Shown piece after piece: positions 57,729 through 64,000 of a DNA stretch of 64,000 nt. The notes below the pieces were generated by a model. The model worked only from the letters and a program-made list of their open reading frames with translations, had not been told where the DNA came from and made no database searches. The first letter of the stretch is position 1. Every line of letters starts with the position of its first letter. The DNA is from Tetracentron sinense (Eukaryota; Streptophyta; Magnoliopsida; Trochodendrales; Trochodendraceae). Where the stretch lies: positions 10,156,416-10,220,415 of the forward strand of contig CM026564.1 of the NCBI GenBank assembly GCA_015143295.1, written 5' to 3'. Both the position numbers and the translations under genes were made by a program.

Positions 57729-60175
57729 TGTAGCACCCTGAACTTTTTCATCTTTAATGAATAGCACTTTCGTAGCTAATTGACCTTTCTCATAGTCTAA
57801 TTAATAAATAAGAGAGAAATCGGAAATTCTGAACCGTAAAAAATGTTCGTTTTCGAAAGACGAATCTAACGCAAGCTGAATCGTCAAAATCCGACGAACA
57901 AGTCAAAAGATATGGCCAAAACAGTGGAACCTACAGAGCACCGATCACTCGGTCATTTGTAGCGATCGATTGGTCCAAAACCGATCGATCACTAGCTATC
58001 GACTGGTTAACTTTTTTGTATGGAAAATTTTTCCAGAGAGCATGTTTTTGACCAATCGCTCGGTCAGGAACACCGATCGCTCGGTAGGCAACCGATCGAT
58101 CGGTCATAACCACCGATCGCTCGGTCTTTGCGTTTTTACATAAATTTCAGTAAGGGCTATTTCGTCTTTTGGGGTTTAAACCCTTTCCTATAAGGCTTTG
58201 CCCGAACCTTAGGGCTTCATTCACAATACTTAAGAGATTTTGAGAGATAGTGAGAGAGGAGAAGAGGATTTCTAACCTAGGGTTTCCATTGGAGAAGGAA
58301 TCAAAGAGTTTAACAACCCTAGATCATCCTCAAACTTGGATTGCTTCAAGTTCAAGGCTCAAGCTCGTGTGGGATTCATTCTCCAAGCTAGGGCAGCAAT
58401 CCTACGACGTTTGAAAGGGGTTTCTTCCACACACCAAGTCTCCTTCAAGCAAGAGTTTCTTCTTTCAAGTTAGAGCTTCAATCAAGGTTTCTACCAAGAT
58501 CAAGCCTTGATTCACAGTTAGTACACCTTACTAACTTTCCCTAACAATAATCTAGGTTTTCTATATGAAATGTTATTCTTGCCATTATGCTTTCTTCCTT
58601 GTGAAATGTATCTTCTCTAATAAACATAAACAAGATAAGGAAAATTGTATGGATGTGTGGATGAGAGGTTGATTGAGGCGATGGGATGCCAAATGTATGA
58701 TGTGTGATATGTGTGGTATGTGAAATGGAAAATGGAGGATGGACATTGTATAAATAATGAACTCACTTTGATTATTGGATGGAAAATATGCACTAAAAAG
58801 AAGATAAACTATGGAGGAACATTGCATGTTATGTGTTTGACAAAATGCCTAAACTACGAAATAATGACTTGAATGAAGAAAATGGATATAGGCCTTATGC
58901 ATGTGTTCTCATGAATGATGAATTGATCAAATGTCATGTAGATTACTCAAATTCTCTTATGCATATATTATGAAGTGAATTGTAATGTCATATCTTTCTT
59001 GTTATCCCCATTCCATGATTGTCATTATTGGCACGTACACGAGCACGCATGTTAGCATGAACCGAGATTTCAAGAGCATATGCATATAATAACGAACAAG
59101 AAAATATTGCATGTCAAGGAGGTTGGTAGCCCAGGGACATTCAGGTACTAGCCTCTGACTCACAAGAAAACCCAAAACATGTATTGTCAAGGAGGTTGGT
59201 AGCCCAGGGGAATTCGGGTACTAGCCTCTGGCTCACAAGAAAACTAAACAAGTAATAAAAATTACTACATGTCAAGGAGGTTGGTAGCCCAGGGACATTC
59301 GGGTACTAGCCTCTGGCACACAAGAAAACATTGCATGTCAAGGACGTTGGTAGCCCAAGGATATTCGGGTACTAGCCTCTGGGTCACAAGAAAACCATAT
59401 ATCAAGGAGGTTGGCAGCCCAGGGAGATTCGGGTGCTAGCCTCTGGCTCACAAGTTACAAGATGCAAGTTTACAAGATGATGCCAAGACATTCATGCATG
59501 CTCGCATACATGATTTCTACAAGGCATACCGAGACATGTAACGGGTTTCCAAGCATGTGTTTTATCGGAGTTTTCGCATTCATGCACGCACGTCAAGATG
59601 ATTGTATTGTACCATGCCGCATACTATTTCTTTTGTGATGCTCTGATTACTGCTTTGCTCTGTATTACTGTTGTTGTGTTTATTATTGTTATGGTTAGAT
59701 AGTAGCTTGTACTCGCTGAGTATTCCATGCTCAGCCGTACTTTCATGTCGGCAGGTACAGAGGAAGTCTTCGACCCGGAGCCTTGGGTCGAGGAAGTGCA
59801 TATAGAGGAGAGAGAGTCATCTATCCCCCTACAGTCCCAGGCGGACCGAGACCTCGACATGTGGCCGTACCTCCACTACTGTTGAGGGGACAGTACGAGA
59901 GGGTTTTGTGTATTTTGATGTTTTGATAGGTGGGTCTGTCCACCTTAGACTTAGATATGTTTTGTATATATGTTGACTTGGAATACTATTTTGGGAAATG
60001 ATAGAAGAAAAGAAAAATTAGTTTACGCTTCCGCAATCTATGTTTAGCTTCCGCACTCTGATTATCATTGTATTAGTATTATATTTACCTTGTTTATTAC
60101 AGGATGGTTTGGCAGGTACGTATAGTCACACCTAAAGTATCCCTTAACTCCTAGGGGGTATTTTGGGGTGCGACA
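57729..60175 (+). repeat. TE5 3' LTR (2447 bp)
   Basis: Starts TGTAGCACCCTGA and ends GGGGTGCGACA. Carries the palindrome array (57940-58126) and the five-unit minisatellite (59112-59456), as in TE3. Confidence 0.93.
57940..58126. promoter_or_regulatory. GATCG palindrome array, TE5 LTR
   Basis: Same seven positions as TE3, with some decayed members (ACCGATCACTCGGT, GCGATCGATTGGT) and intact ACCGATCGATCGGT. Confidence 0.68.
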
Positions 60176-62458
60176 GTATCCTCTTTATATTAGTAAAAAA
60201 AGATGAGTTGACAAAATAAAAAATATTAGTTTGAAAATTTTATTTTTTCTCTTAATACTTATTTAACAATGATAAAACTAACTGAAGTTGTATTTTTTTT
60301 TTATTGAGTTAACAATAAGTGGGTATTTGCAAAAGAATTTGAAAGTAAGTTGTGGAGAATGCAAAATATGAAAGGCAATGAAGGAATTTACAAATACATG
60401 AAAAGATAGGATTTTTTTTTTTACAAAAATCCCTTTTTTAATTGTGGTTACTGTCCTTTAATTATGATTAATTGTTTTAACTACTTTTTTTAAAAATTAA
60501 GATTAAGAATATGAACATTAAGAAATAGCGATTCTTAATCAGAGTTCAACAAAAAAAAGATAAAAAGGAAACCCATGGCCAGAAAATTGGGGACAAGACG
60601 CCGTCCTTGCGGCATCCTGCGAGAAAGATTTAGAGTTAAAAATAAGAAAATAATCATCTCCTCAGTCGGTGACGAGGAGGTGCATCTCGGTCCCCTTTTA
60701 ATGTCACATGTCCCTCTTTTAACTTTATTTAATTGCGGTTAAGATTCAATCACCCTTAGGGTTCACCTATCTATCCTTAGTTTTTAGAAAAATAAAATAA
60801 TAACAAATTTAACCACAGGAGTTTAAAAAAATAACCACAGTTCATGAAAGTTGAGTTGGCTTTGTGACAGCGAGGTGTAATAATTTGCTGCTCGTCAGTG
60901 GAGCAAACTATTGCTTTTCTCAATAATAGAAAGACTTCCATAGTGTGAAGAGTCTGGATTTATCCTGGCTTGGCCAGAGTAAAATACTCTGACCTAAGCT
61001 AATAAACACCCTTTAAATTTGATCAAGAAGTTTTAATCTTTGTAATTAAAAAAATTTATTTTTTTTTTCTAAAAGTCAAGATTCGATTCTTTAGCCCTAA
61101 AATTTAACAAATTTTAATCGCAATTAAAAAAAGTTTAAAAAGGGACACACGGTGGGTGAATTAGAGAGGCTAGACCAAACTATTTTACTCTGCCCCAAAA
61201 ACAAGAATAAATCCTATATCTATGAAAAAATTCTACTTTTATTTGCTTCTTAATTATTTTTATTATTTCTTCTAGTTAATTATTATTTTAGTTTATGCTT
61301 AACTAGTGGGCCACATGTGCGATGCACGTGAGAGATAGGGGAAGGGGAGAGAGATTGGAAAGAGGAAATCTAGTAAGGGTATTTTAGAAAAAAATTAAAG
61401 AATATTTTAGGTATAGAAACTTAAGGGACATTTTAGATATAAAAAATTGTGAGAGACACGTTGGTTATAGAAATATGACGTAAAGACATTTTGAGAACCA
61501 AAATGCTTTAGAACCCAAAGATAGATGGGTGAATCCTAAGGGTGGATAAATCTTAACCACAGTTAAGGAGTGTTCAAAGAAACACATTGGACCTCAGTGG
61601 CGTATCCAGACTCCTAGGTGGATTTGGAAAAAATCATACGTTTTAAAGGAGGGCATATATAAGAAGATAAGAAAAAGGAAATGAAAAACGGACCCCTCAA
61701 TGACCTCATTAGTCCAAGCCCTTTTTTTACCACCCATCAACTGTGGTTAACTCCTTAAGGTTATGCAATCTAACTATGGTTTTTTACCAAAAAAAACAAA
61801 ATTACTAATTTTAATTTAGTAAACTTAATCAGGGCTTAGAAGCAAACGACTCACAAGATAATAGAAGGGGTAGTATCGGAATTTAGTAAAATATCATTAG
61901 TAATAAAGGGGTTATATCGAAATTTATCAAAAAATAATCAGTTTTTATTATAAAGGGCAAATTTGAAATTAGGGAAAACTTCCGTCGCAGTTTTGAACAG
62001 GGAATGGGCATTATAACAGTAAAGATGAGTCAAATTCACGGGCCTTAGGATCCAACTTGCATTTGCCTTTCATTTTCTGTCCTACTATGAGGCGTTCTAG
62101 CCCTACTCTCATCCAGTCCTTACTCTAAGTCAAAACCAACACATGTAAGAGAAATGATGGTTTTTTGTATTGCAAATAAAGATATGCTGATTTTTGAGCG
62201 AAAGTAAGAATTGCCTGAGAGTAGCAGGGCTCTTCTGATATAGTGGCATTCTCTCTCTCTCTCTCTATCTCTTCTCATCCTCTATCTCATTTTCAATTGG
62301 GTCCATTACTTGGAATTTGAGGGATACAAGACTTGGAATCTTATTTAGTTGGTGCTGGCGAGAAACCGGGAGCTCCACTCCGAATCCGCCACGTACACGA
62401 GACATGCCTACCAAGGTGTGTGAAATGTGAAGGCAATATTGGAGCATCTGGGTGGAAG
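60176..62458. other. Duplicated intergenic DNA, copy 2
   Basis: No gene. A near copy of 33009-35278, including the same foldback MITE remnants. About 25-30 single-base and small indel differences were noticed by eye over 2.3 kb. Confidence 0.85.
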
Positions 62459-62767
62459 CCAGATCCTCTACGGTGATAACCGGATTGGCAAATCCGGTTA
62501 TCACCCTGAGGTCACCACATGTCCCTTTTACACCCCTTAACAGTGTTAAGATTCACCCACCTCTAAGGGTTTACCCAGTCATCTTTGGTTTTAGAAAACA
62601 TATTAATTCTTTTTAAATATTTTCATATTAAAATATTTTTTAATAGTAAAAAAAGAATTAAACGTGGGTGAATCTTCTCCACTGTTAAGGAGTGTCAATA
62701 GGACACGTGGCGACCTCGGGGTGATAACCGGATTGGCCAAATCCGATTATTACCTTGGAGGATTTGG
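62459..62767. mobile_element. Foldback MITE, copy 2
   Basis: Counterpart of 35279-35589, with the same inverted arms (CTACGGTGATAACCGGATTGG at left, GGCCAAATCCGATTATTACC at right). Present before the duplication. Confidence 0.8.
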
Positions 62768-62796
62768 TTTCGAGTCGTCACGTGGTCTCCCTCTTC

Positions 62797-63254
62797 CACT
62801 GTTTTAAAACTCGTCGAGTCGACTCGAAATTCGGCCGAGTCGACTCGACTCGGCCAGGTTTCGAGTCGAGTTTCAAGAAAAACTCGGTTTTGACAGAAAC
62901 TCACCCCGACTCGCTCGAATTTTTACACTTTTTTTTAAAAAACTAAAAATCAAGTAAAGTGTCTACCCGATTGACTAAATTATGTTTTTTTTTCTTTTTT
63001 TTAACACACCCCACTCACTTTTAAGTATAAATACAAAGCAAAATGAGGATGTTTAGTATATATTGAATTATATATCTTATTTTAGGCATGGTTTATCATT
63101 AATTTTGAATCTATACCATATATATTATTAGAAATATATTATATATGTCCGAGTTTTAGGTGTCATTACTCGGATGAGTTTTGCCCGAGTTTCCAAGTTG
63201 ACTCTACTCAGCAAGTTTCCGAGTCGAGTCGAGTTTTCGGGTTTTAAAACACTG
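62797..63254. mobile_element. hAT-type MITE, 458 bp, private to copy 2
   Basis: Flanked by a perfect 8-bp TSD CCCTCTTC (62789-62796, 63255-63262); copy 1 has CCCTCTTC once at the matching site, so the empty site is seen. The left end is CACTGTTTTAAAACTCG and the right end in reverse is CAGTGTTTTAAAACCCG (15 of 17). The interior near both ends is rich in GAGTCGACTCG words; the centre is AT-rich. No transposase. It lies 118 bp upstream of the copy-2 CNL start. Confidence 0.92.
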
Positions 63255-63371
63255 CCCTCTTCTCTCACTTTCTCTCTCCTCACTAATTGAGTCCATTACC
63301 TTTCAAGGACAGCATCTATACATTATAGTGCACTCTGAACATTTCTTGGTTACCAGACAAAGGGAGAAAGG

Positions 63372-64000
63372 ATGGCCGGAGAAGTTCTCGCTAGCGTTGC
63401 TATAGAAGTTATCTTGACGAAGCTGATCTCCCTCACTGCCCAAGAGGTCAATCTGGCATGGGGTTTCAAGGGAGAGCTCACAAACCTCCGAAGGAAGTTG
63501 GCCACGATTAAGGCAGTGCTTCAGGACGCCGAGAAGCTGCAAGTGACAGAATCTCGTGAGGATTTGGCTGGAAAGGCTTAAAGATGTAGCTTATGATGCA
63601 GATGATGTGTTGGATAAGTTTGAATATGGAGTTCTCCGACGCCAAGTGGAGAACAAGGTACGCTACTTCTTTTCGCTCTCCAACCCACTTGTATTTCATC
63701 AAAAGTTAGCTCATAAGATTAAGAATATCAATAAAGCTTTAGATGAAATTGCACGAGAAAAGGATCAATTCCAATTTAGAGAGAACATTGTAGTTACAAA
63801 TGTTGAGGACAATGATGATCGAAAAACCCACTCTCTTATGAATAATTCTGAAGTTGTTATCGGAAGGGAAAAAGATAAATCGGAGATAGTAGACATGTTA
63901 ATCAGCTCGAGCAATCAAGAAATGATCTCGGTCATCCCCATAGTGGGGTTGGGGGGTCTCGGAAAGACAACACTTGCTAAGTTAGTCTACAATGACAAAT
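63372..64000 (+). pseudogene. CNL copy 2, frameshifted, incomplete
   Basis: Starts like the intact gene (MAGEVLASVAIEVILTKLIS). A net 2-base loss after Val-Thr-Glu (about 63545-63560: GACAGAATCTCGTG against GACAGAGAATCGTGTG) shifts the frame, and translation stops within about 15 codons, near residue 69. The downstream sequence stays about 98 per cent alike through the P-loop region (GGTCTCGGAAAGACAACAC), so loss is recent. The remaining two thirds lie outside the window. Could be rescued only by an alternative start or an intron; neither is seen. Confidence 0.88.

Larger units (their letters stand above)
55143..60175 (+). mobile_element. TE5: duplicated 3' half of TE3
   Basis: Contains RT (from mid-domain), RNase H, integrase, chromodomain, polypurine tract and 3' LTR. 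The flank after the LTR (GTATCCTCTTTATATTAG) matches that of TE3 (GCATCCTCTTTATATTAG), so it is the same insertion copied with its surroundings and not an independent transposition. Confidence 0.93.
55143..64000. repeat. Segmental duplication, copy 2 (runs off the window)
   Basis: Same orientation as 27974-36437. It starts abruptly at GGATCAAGGC inside RT; upstream DNA is unrelated to TE3. The offset is 27169 bp at the start and 27565 bp at the CNL start codon. The change comes mainly from a 458-bp MITE gained here and a 79-bp segment lacking here. Confidence 0.93.

Noticed and set aside
62755-62946. Short frames across the GAGTCGACTCG-rich region
   Set aside because: Inside the hAT MITE; composition is due to the repeated hexamer.

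Overview
This is plant nuclear DNA: AT-rich, dominated by long terminal repeat (LTR) retrotransposons, with one intact single-exon coiled-coil NBS-LRR (CNL) immune receptor gene at 35807-39430. The initiator-Met-tRNA primer sites, chromodomain-bearing Ty3/gypsy elements, plant-type LINE and RGA-type CNL all indicate a flowering plant. The species cannot be named from the window, and no bacterial, organellar or RNA-gene content was seen.

Layout. 1-968: edge of a Copia-like LTR inserted into the integrase of TE1. 969-7391: TE1, a minus-strand Ty3/gypsy (Tekay/Del-like chromovirus). 7392-11485: gene-free DNA with small elements: a hAT-type MITE, a short TIR element, a tRNA-derived SINE with target-site duplications (TSD), and foldback MITEs. 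11494-23000: a nest, with a hAT-like element holding a truncated LINE, which holds TE2 (12697-21924, minus strand). 23007-33008: TE3 (plus strand), inserted into the right-hand TSD of that hAT-like element. 33009-35806: intergenic DNA with foldback MITEs. 35807-39430: the CNL gene. 41384-50333: TE4, the youngest LTR element, with a perfect TSD. 50339-55142: gene-free. 55143-64000: a second copy of 27974-36437, carrying the 3' half of TE3 (here TE5), the same intergenic DNA, and the start of a second CNL copy that is frameshifted and runs off the window.

How it fits together. TE1-TE5 belong to one broad family but to different subfamilies. In the four copies that reach the gag/pol junction there is a short interval with GT...AG borders. 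Removing it keeps gag and pol in frame in three of them, and reading through it hits a stop in all four, so it looks like an intron that sets the Gag to Gag-Pol ratio. Every LTR also carries an array of a 14-bp palindrome-like motif built on ACCGATCGATCGGT. All copies have broken coding regions. Shared and private stop codons date events: TE3 inserted and died, then the TE3-CNL block was duplicated in tandem, then each copy gained its own stops and MITEs. TE4 lies in the first unit only.
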